Source of the DNA: Epsilonproteobacteria bacterium UBA4036
Lineage (GTDB): Bacteria > Campylobacterota > Campylobacteria > Campylobacterales > Arcobacteraceae
Length of the DNA stretch: 64,000 bases
Direction: 5' to 3'
NCBI GenBank assembly: GCA_002382325.1
Contig: DGAG01000011.1
Location: forward strand, 1-64,000
Below, in pieces: positions 33,342 through 41,667 of the stretch (positions are counted from its first letter, which is position 1; the number at the start of each line of letters is the position of its first letter). The notes under the pieces were generated by a model. That model made no database searches, was not told the origin of the DNA, and saw nothing but the letters and a program-made list of their open reading frames with translations. The translations under genes and the position numbers were made by a program.

Positions 33342-33495
33342 AAGAAGTTTTTTTGAAAAAAAATATTTTATATTTTATAAAAAGCCTTAAAATAGGGATT
33401 TGCAAGTCTAAATTTTTTAGTATTCAAGAAAATCGGATAAAAATTATCTTGATTTCATTAATGTCATGCCATGTATATTTTTGTCAATTTTATGT

Positions 33496-33512
33496 TTGTA
33501 AGAGGGTTACAA
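33496..33512. promoter_or_regulatory. Possible activator site upstream of nifH
   Basis: TTGTAA - GAGGG - TTACAA is a palindrome containing TGT and ACA nine bases apart, 155 bases upstream of the -24 box. NifA sites elsewhere are TGT-N10-ACA, so the spacing is one short. The rest of 33342-33689 is AT-rich with no supported gene. Confidence 0.3.
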
Positions 33513-33689
33513 TTTTGTATTTCTATACCATTTGTTTCAATTCAAATGTCAGTCAAGCTTTAATTGTTTGGAAAGAATATTTTAATTTATACACTATATT
33601 GATATATATTTTGCCACTATAGTGTGGAAATTTATGATTGAATACATTTAAATATTCAATGAGAGTGTTTGAAAAAAGATGAATTTTAC

Positions 33690-34937
33690 CTAGAGGTTTT
33701 CTACTTTGTAGAGTTTCTTTCTCTCTTTTGAAGAGGGAACATCCAGCATTTTTCGGTATTTGGTGATGGTTCGTCGCACCATTTGTAGGTTAAATTTCTC
33801 TTCGATGCTTTCTAAAATATCTTGATCGGTCAAAGGCTCTTCTTTGTTTTCGTACTCTATGAGCGATTTGATATAGCTTTTGATTTCTGAAGAGGATAAA
33901 TCTTTGTTGGCAACCGCATTGGTAAAGAAAAACTTCAAAGGATAAATGCCCAAATTACACTCAATGTATTTATTGGCAACCGCTCTTGAAATGGTTGATT
34001 CTGCAAACCCCAATTCAGCTGCTATTTCTTGCATGGAAAAGGGTTTGAGTTCACCACCTACAAAAAAGCTGATTTGTTTTTCAACAATAATCAAAATGAT
34101 TTTATACAAAGTTGATTTTCTAAGGCTTAATAAATTGACCAAATCTTTGGCTTCTTTGATTTTCTCTTTGATGTTTTCATTTTTGGTGCTAAAAGCATCT
34201 TTAACGGTAATATCGGGATAGTAGGCATGATTGATTTTAATATCAATATCTTCTCCCACATCCACAAAAAAATCAGGAATAACTTGAACGTTGTTATTAA
34301 GATACTCAATCGCCGGAGGATTGTTGAAATACTTAATAATATCTTTGCTTTTTTCAAAAAGATGGTGTGAAGCATATTTGTCAATGTGCGCAATATCTTT
34401 AATGATACGTTTAAGGAAATTATAGAGTTCATCGTCTATTTTCATATCCAGTGAGTCCAATTGAAATAAAAAAGACTCTTTTAAATCATATGCGCCTACA
34501 CCACTGGGTTCAAGTTGACTAAATCGTTGTCGGATGCTTTCAACATACTCTTTATAGACATTACATGTTATCGCAATTTGCTCAATATCACCTTCAAAAT
34601 ATCCCTCTTCATTAATATCACATAAAATTTCCAATGCCACTTTTTGTGAATTGGGAGTAGGAAACAAAGGGGGGCATATTTGTTCACTGATTTTATCGTT
34701 TAATGACGTACTGTATGTTGCAATGGATTCAATAAACTCTCCATTGGTGCCACTTAAAGAGTAATTGCTGTAAAACTCTTTGGGTTTTTTCAGTTCTAAA
34801 AAAGGGTTTTCATAAGAGACATCTTTGAGGTGTTTCTCTAGGTCTTGCAAAGAAGATTGCAGCATAGGAAGCCACAATTTTAGAGAAAGATTTAAGTTTT
34901 GCTTTTGAGCTTGTGATGTTGATAACACTTGTGCCAT
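33690..34937 (-). CDS. rpoN: RNA polymerase sigma-54 factor
   Basis: 415 residues. Region I at the N-terminus (STSQAQKQNLNLSLKLWLPM) is Gln/Leu-rich and binds activators. The core-binding region follows, then a helix-turn-helix (SMQEIAAELGFAESTISRAV) and the RpoN box VRRTITKYRKMLDVPSSKER, which contacts the -24 element. All sigma-54 promoters in this window depend on it or a homologue. It lies 350 bases after the nifH promoter on the same strand. Campylobacterota also use RpoN for flagella; whether this is the only copy cannot be told here. Confidence 0.95.
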   Translation of the reverse strand: MAQVLSTSQAQKQNLNLSLKLWLPMLQSSLQDLEKHLKDVSYENPFLELKKPKEFYSNYSLSGTNGEFIESIATYSTSLNDKISEQICPPLFPTPNSQKVALEILCDINEEGYFEGDIEQIAITCNVYKEYVESIRQRFSQLEPSGVGAYDLKESFLFQLDSLDMKIDDELYNFLKRIIKDIAHIDKYASHHLFEKSKDIIKYFNNPPAIEYLNNNVQVIPDFFVDVGEDIDIKINHAYYPDITVKDAFSTKNENIKEKIKEAKDLVNLLSLRKSTLYKIILIIVEKQISFFVGGELKPFSMQEIAAELGFAESTISRAVANKYIECNLGIYPLKFFFTNAVANKDLSSSEIKSYIKSLIEYENKEEPLTDQDILESIEEKFNLQMVRRTITKYRKMLDVPSSKERKKLYKVENL

Positions 34938-34999
34938 ACTATTATTATGTCCAAATTCAAAATGAATTTGAACATAGTGATTGTCTATTTTTTATGCAA

Positions 35000-35296
35000 T
35001 TAATACTTAATTCGTACAATTCCATTGGGTTTAACGATTTTCATTTGACAAGAAAGTCGTGTTTTATCTGTACACGTACCTGCACAGTTTTCTTTAATAA
35101 CTTTTTTCTCTTTGTCATTAATAGGTGAAAGGAACTCCATTCCTTGCTCGATTTCAACAACACATGTACCACACTCTCCATCTCTGCATCCAAACGGTAA
35201 AGCAGAACCTGAAGCTTCTACTACATCTTGAATGGTGCTGCCTGGTTGAACATTGATTGCTAAAAAATCATTTACTATTTCTACTCTTGTTGTCAT
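35000..35296 (-). CDS. [2Fe-2S] ferredoxin of the nif operon
   Basis: 98 residues. The plant-type motif C-x4-C-x2-C is in FGCRDGECGTCVVEI, and the fourth ligand is among the Cys of ENCAGTCTDKTRLSCQM. Residues 1-35 form the beta-grasp start. It likely passes electrons to nitrogenase or protects it as the Shethna protein II does in Azotobacter; which is not decided by sequence. It is the last gene downstream of the degenerate ferredoxin-like gene, after a weak terminator, and starts behind AAAAGGAAAAGAAA. Confidence 0.85.
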   Translation of the reverse strand: MTTRVEIVNDFLAINVQPGSTIQDVVEASGSALPFGCRDGECGTCVVEIEQGMEFLSPINDKEKKVIKENCAGTCTDKTRLSCQMKIVKPNGIVRIKY

Positions 35297-35385
35297 TTTC
35301 TTTTCCTTTTAAATTATCCCATTGAAAGGGATGTTATTGTTAATCTCTTTTATTGGTTTGAATCAAACAAAGACAAATCCTAAAA

Positions 35386-35401
35386 GAACAATAAATTGTT
35401 C
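35386..35401 (-). terminator. Short hairpin between two ferredoxin-like genes
   Basis: Perfect seven-base arms GAACAAT / ATTGTTC with a two-base loop, followed on the minus strand by four T residues. It could partially end nifX-operon transcription before the [2Fe-2S] ferredoxin gene. Confidence 0.4.
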
Positions 35402-35408
35402 CTACAAC

Positions 35409-35756
35409 CTATTTTTTTAGTGTGTATGGTTTCACCAAAATATCACCTTTGATTAACATCATTGGTGCAATTCTCACTTTTGGGCTAATGGTGAATTGTT
35501 GACATTGTTCCGCTTCTTCAGGAGTGATTGCTCCTAATTCAACTAAAATATCCAACTCTTCATCTTCCATATAACTTGTGGGTTCTTCATCACTTAAGTT
35601 TTCAACGCTGATCAGACATTTTGCATAATCCCCTTTGGCGTTAAAAGGAATTGGAACATTGTTTTCTTTTGCCAATCTTACGATGGGTTCCCCGATTTTT
35701 GCATTGTAAATACCATCTGTAACCGTATCAAAATGCATAAAAATTACTTTTGCCAT
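35409..35756 (-). CDS. Ferredoxin-fold protein lacking cluster ligands
   Basis: About 115 residues starting at ATG 35756 behind GGAGAAGAAGA. IGEPIVRLAKENNVPIPFNA and ILVKPYTL echo the beta-grasp [2Fe-2S] ferredoxin fold. Where C-x4-C-x2-C belongs the sequence is PFNAKGDYAKCLISVENLSD, so only one Cys remains there, with one more in EQCQQ. It cannot hold a normal [2Fe-2S] cluster. It lies between nifZ and the true ferredoxin gene in the nifX operon. Function unknown; a binding partner or decoy of ferredoxin is conceivable. Confidence 0.7.
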   Translation of the reverse strand: MAKVIFMHFDTVTDGIYNAKIGEPIVRLAKENNVPIPFNAKGDYAKCLISVENLSDEEPTSYMEDEELDILVELGAITPEEAEQCQQFTISPKVRIAPMMLIKGDILVKPYTLKK

Positions 35757-35846
35757 TCTTCTTCTCCTTTGTAAAGTTGTACAACTCGTTACCAAGCCAT
35801 ACGAAAAAACTCTTCTATAGTTCTTTCGTTTGACTTGGCAAAGAGT

Positions 35847-36251
35847 TTACTTTTTCCCGTATTTCTCTTCTCGGTGCTTTCGCATAAATTCCAGCTCTTC
35901 TTCGACTTCATCACGATAATCTTCTAATGCTTCAAGTTCATGTTCACGACATCCCACAATTTCCACAGGAACATCTAAAACTCCAAAAAAGTGGACTTCA
36001 TACACACGTATGACTTGCAAAAATTCTCCAATGGATTTGATGTATCCTACGGAGCCTTTTGGCATCATCAGTGTTCCAATTTTGGCATGAGGATAGGTTC
36101 CATCATTGACAATATCACTTAAAAGTTTGACCTTTTGTCCTACACCAAACTTGGCTTTCTCTTCATCTTTCCCTGATCTTGATGCGGTTACGCTGTCGTG
36201 CAAAACCGTATTGGGATCAACAATTTGTTTTTCTTGAATTTTAGCAGCCAC
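35847..36251 (-). CDS. nifZ: NifZ, P-cluster maturation protein
   Basis: 134 residues with the NifZ domain in the middle: GQKVKLLSDIVNDGTYPHAK, GSVGYIKSIGEFLQVIRVYE and a final VGCREHELEALEDY. NifZ helps form the second P-cluster of NifDK. It begins with GTG behind AAGGAAACAGTT and overlaps nifW by 11 bases. The C-terminal end is charged and helical. Confidence 0.88.
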   Translation of the reverse strand: MAAKIQEKQIVDPNTVLHDSVTASRSGKDEEKAKFGVGQKVKLLSDIVNDGTYPHAKIGTLMMPKGSVGYIKSIGEFLQVIRVYEVHFFGVLDVPVEIVGCREHELEALEDYRDEVEEELEFMRKHREEKYGKK

Positions 36252-36579
36252 AACTGTTTCCTTGTGTTGGAGTACAACTCATACACCCACCTAACTTTCC
36301 ATTGGCAAACATATTCCAAACATCAGCAGCACTAGGTGCATGTCCGTTTTTATAATCGCCATAGACGCGCAAAAGTGAGAATTTTAAAAAATCCAACAAT
36401 CGTGTTTCATCCTCTTTTAAATTATCAAAAGCGGTTTTAATCAAATTGCCATACTCTTTTAAGATATGAAATCGCTTTACGTTAATGAGTTGTTTGTCAT
36501 ACTCTAAATCAAAAAACTCAAAATAGTCTTCAGCATCGGTTAAGTCATAAAACTCTTCAATTGTTTTATTGTGTTCCAT
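36241..36579 (-). CDS. nifW: NifW with a Cys-rich tail
   Basis: 112 residues. DLTDAEDYFEFFDLEYDKQL followed by INVKRFHILKEYGNLIKTAF matches the NifW domain, which interacts with the MoFe protein and guards it from oxygen or assists its maturation. Unusually the C-terminus carries GGCMSCTPTQGNSCGC (C-x2-C-x8-C-x-C), a possible metal site not part of standard NifW. It starts behind AAAGGAGCAGACA and overlaps nifZ. Confidence 0.85.
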   Translation of the reverse strand: MEHNKTIEEFYDLTDAEDYFEFFDLEYDKQLINVKRFHILKEYGNLIKTAFDNLKEDETRLLDFLKFSLLRVYGDYKNGHAPSAADVWNMFANGKLGGCMSCTPTQGNSCGC

Positions 36580-36621
36580 TGTCTGCTCCTTTGAATTTGT
36601 CCTAATACAGGTACAAAATTA

Positions 36622-37140
36622 TTATTCCTCAATTTCTTCTTTTAAAATTGCTATCCAGTTTTTAATTCTCTCTTTGGTTTTACCTTTTTCATTATGCTCA
36701 TCAATCGCCAATCCGCACAATTTTCCATCCATTTCTGCCAATGAATGTTCATAGGTATACCCTTCTTTAGGTACAAACCCAACTGACTTTGCCCCTAAAT
36801 CTGTAAATGCTTTGTGTAATTTCCCCAACGCCGAACAAAAATGCTCTCCGTGTTTTACACAATCCCCTGCTCCAAAAAAAGCCACTGTTTTCCCCGAATA
36901 ATCTGGTTTTTCATCTTCTAATTCCAATAACACATCCACCCAAGAAAAATGCACATCGCCTTGTCCCCAAGTCGAGCTTCCAATAAATAAAACATCAAAA
37001 TCATCAAACTGATGTGTCCCATCAAAATCTTCTTCCATATTAATCACATCGTCTTCATCAACTTCAAACTCTTTGGCGAGTGCTTTGGCAACTTTCATTG
37101 ATGTTCCACCTGCTGTTCCGCAAAAAATCCCTATACTCAT
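36622..37140 (-). CDS. nifF: Flavodoxin of the nif operon
   Basis: 172 residues. The FMN phosphate loop is GIFCGTAGGTSMKVAKALAK, an atypical form of T-x-T-G-x-T. The ring-binding loops lie around GSSTWGQGDVHFSWVDVL and FGAGDCVKHGEHFCSALG. Length fits long-chain flavodoxins such as NifF, which deliver electrons to the Fe protein. It starts behind AAAGGAGACGCCT and sits between DUF269 and nifW in the nifX operon. Confidence 0.9.
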   Translation of the reverse strand: MSIGIFCGTAGGTSMKVAKALAKEFEVDEDDVINMEEDFDGTHQFDDFDVLFIGSSTWGQGDVHFSWVDVLLELEDEKPDYSGKTVAFFGAGDCVKHGEHFCSALGKLHKAFTDLGAKSVGFVPKEGYTYEHSLAEMDGKLCGLAIDEHNEKGKTKERIKNWIAILKEEIEE

Positions 37141-37154
37141 AGGCGTCTCCTTTT

Positions 37155-37586
37155 TTAGATATTTTTATATTTGTTGTAGGTTTCTTGTGCTTTGACAAGA
37201 TATTTTTCACCCTCGTTTTCCAAATCTTCTAATGAACGAAATGAAAACCGATGAGCATCTTTAAAAAACTTTTCACATAACACGATTTTATCGGCAAATA
37301 CAACCACTCGTCCAAAACCTTCATGGCTCATCTCCATTACTACTGAACACATTACCCCTGTAATTTTTTCAAATGCCAACGCAACTGCTTGAAACACAAT
37401 TCGTATGTCTTTGATTTGCATTTCATCAATATCAGCAATAATAGGAATATTTTTTAAATCCTCTTTGGATTTAACGTATTTCTCAATGAGTAAATCTTCA
37501 TTGGATTTATTGCCCCATGTTCCAAACTGATCTAACGCACGAATTTGACCCACTAAGGTATCAATAAATATTTTTTTGATTTCCAT
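37155..37586 (-). CDS. NifX-associated protein (DUF269)
   Basis: 143 residues with the DUF269 pattern: LVGQIRALDQFGTWGNKSNE near the start and MEMSHEGFGRVVVFADKIVL then DAHRFSFRSLEDLENEGEKY. In other diazotrophs this gene almost always follows nifX and its role is undefined. Here the ATG lies directly on the nifX stop, so translation is coupled. It is a soluble cytoplasmic protein. Confidence 0.88.
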   Translation of the reverse strand: MEIKKIFIDTLVGQIRALDQFGTWGNKSNEDLLIEKYVKSKEDLKNIPIIADIDEMQIKDIRIVFQAVALAFEKITGVMCSVVMEMSHEGFGRVVVFADKIVLCEKFFKDAHRFSFRSLEDLENEGEKYLVKAQETYNKYKNI

Positions 37587-37981
37587 TATGCCGCCTTTTT
37601 TTCAATGATTTTTTTAATAAAAGGAGGAGGATTGGTATTTAACATCGCTTTTAATTTTTCCAACTCTTCAGCAATGGGAACAATCTCTTTGTATTTAATA
37701 GGAAAGATTCCCGAATTAATAATCTTTGCAGCTGCTATAGCTCCAATATTGGTAAAATAGACAATATCAATATCCCCTAAAAGTTCAACGGTTTTATCGG
37801 TATCTTTCTCTTCAATTTTAATGATTTCACACGTTTGAACACTGTTTTTACTCACATCGTACACAGCAAACTGCTTGGCACTTCCAAAATGTGCATCGAT
37901 ATTTTCCATATCACTTGTTGCAAAAGCAATTTTCAAAGTCCCTTGTTTTGGCTCATTGGTTGAGATTTTAATTCGGCTCAT
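37586..37981 (-). CDS. nifX: NifX, FeMo-co precursor carrier
   Basis: 131 residues. The domain of PF02579 is seen in LKIAFATSDMENIDAHFGSA, FAVYDVSKNSV and YFTNIGAIAAAKIINSGIFP. NifX binds NifB-co or related precursors between NifB and NifEN. It heads a minus-strand operon (nifX, DUF269, nifF, nifW, nifZ, two ferredoxin-like genes) behind the sigma-54 promoter at 38017-38034. Starts after AGGATAAACCA. Confidence 0.92.
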   Translation of the reverse strand: MSRIKISTNEPKQGTLKIAFATSDMENIDAHFGSAKQFAVYDVSKNSVQTCEIIKIEEKDTDKTVELLGDIDIVYFTNIGAIAAAKIINSGIFPIKYKEIVPIAEELEKLKAMLNTNPPPFIKKIIEKKAA

Positions 37982-38016
37982 TGGTTTATCCTATTTTAGA
38001 ATTTATACTTCTGTTT

Positions 38017-38034
38017 ATGCAAGTAGTGTTCCAC
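38017..38034 (-). promoter_or_regulatory. Sigma-54 promoter of the nifX operon
   Basis: Minus strand GTGGAACACTACTTGCAT, with GG and GC 12 positions apart, 38 bases before the nifX start codon. Confidence 0.9.
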
Positions 38035-38058
38035 AAGATAATTGGTGAAAAATTTCTC

Positions 38059-39330
38059 TTATTTTCCTAAAACCAAAAGGTACAAAATATTATTGGGCGT
38101 TTCTAAAAAGTGTTGAACCTCTTCATCAAAACATGCTCCAATGCCACTGCACCCTATATTAAAATATGAAGATTTTAAATAAATCATATGAGCTAAAAAT
38201 CCACACAACTTCGTTGTATGCGTGTATGACACCGTTTTAGGTGCCGTAAAAAACAAGGTTGTACATGCCGTTTGTGCCAAGGTTTGATTTAAAGCTAAAA
38301 AGCCTGCTTTTTGAGAAAACTCCCCCTCTTTTTGCAGGGTTACATTTTTGTAAACTCCCTTTTTGATGCCCTCAATATTGTTATTTATCATAAAAATTTC
38401 AATATGATTTTGGTTTGCCAGTTCAAAAATATCTTGGCAAATCTCTAAAAAAGCTTCATAGGAAATAGACTCTTTTTTAAACGCCCGTATGGAGCGTCTG
38501 TTATGTATTGCCTCTTGCAGTTGAGTGTGTTCCAGCTTATTTAATCCTTCATATAAAGGAAACTCGTACTCTTTTGCTTCAACACTTTTTTGGAAAAATG
38601 CTTCAATAAAAGCGTTCTTGATAAAATAATCACAAGGTTGCACAAAAGGCAAAGCTTCTCTTAAAGGAAGTAAAGGTTTGTTTTTATACGACTTGACTTT
38701 TATACATCCCATTAAAAACTCTTCATCGCCCAATCCTAAGATACGGTTTAAGGCTTTATCATCGAATTCACACTCAAATTCTGCTTCTTTTTTTTCCAAA
38801 CAAACTCCTGCATAAATCGCCCCCATTTGATGTCCCGAATCCAAAAGTAGATACCGAATACTTCGATTTGAATATTTCCACGCCGTTCTAAAATAAGCAC
38901 AGGTGATTAAAAAGGTAAATTGATATAAGGTTTGATCTTTAAAATAATATTCAACCCCATCGTGTGTGAGTTCATGCAACAAAACTAAAGTGTTTGATAA
39001 AGGCTCATAATGATAAATCCCCGATAACAAGTTTTCAACACCTCGAATTTGTATGTATATTTCACACGGGTACAATCCCCCTGCACTGGGAACTGTTCTC
39101 AAAGCAATGGTTTGATTGTAGTAGGTTTTTTCAAAAGTGATTTTGCCCATATTTTGAATAAATGCCAACTCTTCATAATCAGTTAGGTTAAAACGTCGAT
39201 AAAAATGAGGATACACTTTGTAACTTCTAGGTTGCGTTGTCCAATCGATAAAATGAGGTTCGCTGTAGTATCTCTTTAACGTCAGTGTTGTCGCATCATG
39301 AAACGTTTGCATGTTTGAGCATTTTGACAA
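38059..39330 (-). CDS. SagB/ThcOx-type nitroreductase, tandem domains
   Basis: 423 residues made of two nitroreductase-fold halves. The first has LRTVPSAGGLYPCEIYIQIR and SIRYLLLDSGHQMGAIYAG, the SagB-type signature; the second starts IHNRRSIRAFKKESISYEAF and contains FNIGCSGIGACFDEEV. SagB proteins are FMN dehydrogenases, first known from azoline peptide synthesis, but no cyclodehydratase or precursor gene is present here. It follows nifN, a Tpx-like gene and an ankyrin gene, so it is nif-co-expressed. Its start is uncertain (39330 or 39312) because the reading frame overlaps the ankyrin gene. Confidence 0.8.
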   Translation of the reverse strand: MSKCSNMQTFHDATTLTLKRYYSEPHFIDWTTQPRSYKVYPHFYRRFNLTDYEELAFIQNMGKITFEKTYYNQTIALRTVPSAGGLYPCEIYIQIRGVENLLSGIYHYEPLSNTLVLLHELTHDGVEYYFKDQTLYQFTFLITCAYFRTAWKYSNRSIRYLLLDSGHQMGAIYAGVCLEKKEAEFECEFDDKALNRILGLGDEEFLMGCIKVKSYKNKPLLPLREALPFVQPCDYFIKNAFIEAFFQKSVEAKEYEFPLYEGLNKLEHTQLQEAIHNRRSIRAFKKESISYEAFLEICQDIFELANQNHIEIFMINNNIEGIKKGVYKNVTLQKEGEFSQKAGFLALNQTLAQTACTTLFFTAPKTVSYTHTTKLCGFLAHMIYLKSSYFNIGCSGIGACFDEEVQHFLETPNNILYLLVLGK

Positions 39331-39754
39331 TTTTTGGTGTAACGGCTAAATCAATGGCTTTAAATCCATCCAAACTTTCAAGTTGCGTATTGGCATTGTT
39401 TTGCAGCAAGAGTTCAACAAAATCTTCTTTTCCTGCACTGGCACAATACATCAATGCTGTAACACCATTGTCGTTTTGTGAATTTATATCAATCCCTGCT
39501 TCTATTAACAGATGAAAACACTCATACGAATTGCCAAAACAGGCGTTCCATAATGCCGTATTGCCGTCAATATTTTTAATATTCAAATCCACACCCAAAG
39601 CAATTAACTCTTTAACCACTTCACTGTTGCCCTCTCGTGAAGCTTTCATTAAAGCACTGTTGCCGTATTGTCCTACTTTATTGATATCATTAATATCATA
39701 ATCGTTGTGTTTTAACCATACTTGAGTGCTGATACCGCATTTTTTCTTATTCAT
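39296..39754 (-). CDS. Ankyrin repeat protein of the nifN operon
   Basis: About 152 residues, starting at ATG 39754 which overlaps the Tpx-like stop. Three clear ankyrin repeats lie at about 35-135, e.g. GNSALMKASREGNSEVVKEL and GNTALWNACFGNSYECFHLL, plus a partial one at the end. Ankyrins bind other proteins. It sits between Tpx-like and SagB-like genes and overlaps both, which shows that these are one translational unit behind nifN. Confidence 0.85.
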   Translation of the reverse strand: MNKKKCGISTQVWLKHNDYDINDINKVGQYGNSALMKASREGNSEVVKELIALGVDLNIKNIDGNTALWNACFGNSYECFHLLIEAGIDINSQNDNGVTALMYCASAGKEDFVELLLQNNANTQLESLDGFKAIDLAVTPKIVKMLKHANVS

Positions 39755-40272
39755 ACACCCATCCAATTTTCATGCGTGTGCCCTTTTTGTTTTTGGCTCA
39801 CTGTTTCATGAAGGTGTACTTTAAAACGTTCTAAATCCAAAGGTTCTTCTATGGTTTTAGGAATTTGGATATAAGTGATTTCGCCTTCTTTATTGATAAT
39901 AAAAAGGGCATTGGCAATGTGTTCATTTTCCATATTCAGTCCAAATTTTGAGGCAAACTCTTTATAATCGCAACTTGCATTTTCAGCCACTAAATCAAAT
40001 GTTGAAACCACTTTCTCAAGTTTTTCACTCGATTCAGAAGTCACCACATAAAAAATGATTTTATGGTGGTATTGTCCTAAAATATCCAATATGGCTTGAG
40101 AAAAAACCTTAACATCCAATAAGCTTATCATCACTTGTGTTTTAGGTGCCATCATGCCTATAACTTTGGTTTCATTATTTAACATCTTAATTCGAACAGC
40201 AGGAGCCTCACCCCCTACTTTTCTCTCTTTTTTACTTAAAGTATAACTTCGATTTTGATATGAAACTTCCAT
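39751..40272 (-). CDS. Tpx-like thioredoxin-fold protein without peroxidatic Cys
   Basis: 173 residues. MMAPKTQVMISLLDVKVFSQ aligns with the segment of thiol peroxidase Tpx that normally carries the peroxidatic Cys, but here the T-x2-C region is absent; ALFIINKEGEITYIQIPKTI and EEPLDLERF match the later Tpx strand and helix. The only Cys left is in ENASCDYKEF. It is therefore unlikely to be a peroxidase of the usual kind. A distant paralogue sits behind nifA at 62443-62967. It follows nifN by eight bases. Confidence 0.65.
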   Translation of the reverse strand: MEVSYQNRSYTLSKKERKVGGEAPAVRIKMLNNETKVIGMMAPKTQVMISLLDVKVFSQAILDILGQYHHKIIFYVVTSESSEKLEKVVSTFDLVAENASCDYKEFASKFGLNMENEHIANALFIINKEGEITYIQIPKTIEEPLDLERFKVHLHETVSQKQKGHTHENWMGV

Positions 40273-40280
40273 TCTTTGTC

Positions 40281-41549
40281 CTATTCATGTTCATGTTCGT
40301 GGAGTAAATTGGCTAACTCAAAAAGCAAATACGCACTTCCCTCGTATAAAATATCATTTTTAAGTTGATTGCCTACACTTTCATAATCGGGAAAGCCTCG
40401 AAGCATCAACGCTTTATGATGCTTTTTTGCCAAACGCTCACCGTGGTAATTGGTAATTAACACATCGGCTTGTTCTAAATAACTCTCCACATCTTCAAAA
40501 TCACCAAAAAAACAGTTCTCACACGCTAAATGGTCTAACAGTGTGGTCTTTTGTGTGGTAATGATGGCTTTGATATTGGCTCCTGCTTCCAAAAGTGTCG
40601 TTGCCACACTCAAAGCTTGATCAGGTTCAAGAGCAATGACTACGTTGCTGCTTCCAATGGCAAAATGCGTATCTAAAAGGGCATCTTGAAGTCGTTTTCT
40701 CCATCGTACAATACTGGGATGTGGCATTGAGATTTTTTTGATTTCACATAAGGCTTTAAAAAACTCGTCACTGCAAACCAATCCACTTACACAATCAAAA
40801 TGTAAGTGTGTCATATTTTCATTTTTAGCGTGCAGTTTTTGCCCCGCTTTTTCCACACTTTTTCCCACAGAAATGACCAAAGAAGCATTGCCTAACTCTT
40901 TGATTTCTTCAACGCTAATACCCCCACTGCTTAATGCCCCTTGCTTTAACCCCAAATGTCCATCGAGGGATTCACTTAAATCAGGTAAAGCCAACACTTC
41001 ATACCCAAACAAAGAGACGGTATCTTTGAGTTTTTCAATTTCTATGGGTTTTAGATTCACATTGGGAATAATCACCGCTTTTTGTAAATAGGTATTGGTT
41101 TGAGGTACAACGAGTTGATCAATTAATGCTTCCACACTTTTGGCAAAACCACTTTCCAATGAGCCTTCAAAATCAGGTGTATTGACATATACAATGGGTT
41201 GTATATCTTGAACCAAAGAACACGCCCCTTTTATGTCATCGCCCTTGGTTTCTGTTAATCCTGTCGTAAAAAGCCCCACCAAATCGGGTTTAACTTTTTT
41301 GGTGATATTTTTAATACTCTCACTAATCGCATAATCTCCTCCATCAATCACCGCTGTGATGTCATTGACAGCCGTCGTTTGTATGGCAATGGGATCATTA
41401 AAGTGTCGAGTAAAAAATACTTTAGAAAAACTCGCACACCCTTGAGCCCCGTGCATAAGTGGCATACAATTTTTAACTCCCAAAAAGCAAAGCATGGCTC
41501 CCATGGGTTGTGAAAGTTTAATAGGATTGAGTTGAAGTGGTTTTGTCAT
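40281..41549 (-). CDS. nifN: NifN, FeMo-co scaffold subunit
   Basis: About 422 residues, starting at ATG 41549 (AAAGGTTTGAAC in front) and not at the ATG six codons earlier. PLQLNPIKLSQPMGAMLCFL and MPLMHGAQGCASFSKVFFTR with HFNDPIAIQTTAVNDITAVI are NifN marks, the Cys being an interface cluster ligand. A His-rich end (HEHEHE) is present. With NifE it forms the scaffold on which NifB-co becomes FeMo-co. Unusually it is 3 kb from nifE and has its own promoter. Confidence 0.92.
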   Translation of the reverse strand: MTKPLQLNPIKLSQPMGAMLCFLGVKNCMPLMHGAQGCASFSKVFFTRHFNDPIAIQTTAVNDITAVIDGGDYAISESIKNITKKVKPDLVGLFTTGLTETKGDDIKGACSLVQDIQPIVYVNTPDFEGSLESGFAKSVEALIDQLVVPQTNTYLQKAVIIPNVNLKPIEIEKLKDTVSLFGYEVLALPDLSESLDGHLGLKQGALSSGGISVEEIKELGNASLVISVGKSVEKAGQKLHAKNENMTHLHFDCVSGLVCSDEFFKALCEIKKISMPHPSIVRWRKRLQDALLDTHFAIGSSNVVIALEPDQALSVATTLLEAGANIKAIITTQKTTLLDHLACENCFFGDFEDVESYLEQADVLITNYHGERLAKKHHKALMLRGFPDYESVGNQLKNDILYEGSAYLLFELANLLHEHEHE

Positions 41550-41580
41550 GTTCAAACCTTTAGGCATTTATGACTTTATA

Positions 41581-41598
41581 ATGCAAAAAGTGTTCCTT
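41581..41598 (-). promoter_or_regulatory. Sigma-54 promoter of the nifN operon
   Basis: Minus strand AAGGAACACTTTTTGCAT, GG and GC 12 positions apart, about 32 bases before the nifN start codon. Confidence 0.88.
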
Positions 41599-41667
41599 AA
41601 AGCTCTCTTAAAACAAATAAGTCTAATTTAACGATTTTTAGATATAATCGCCCCTTTTTAAAGGAAA

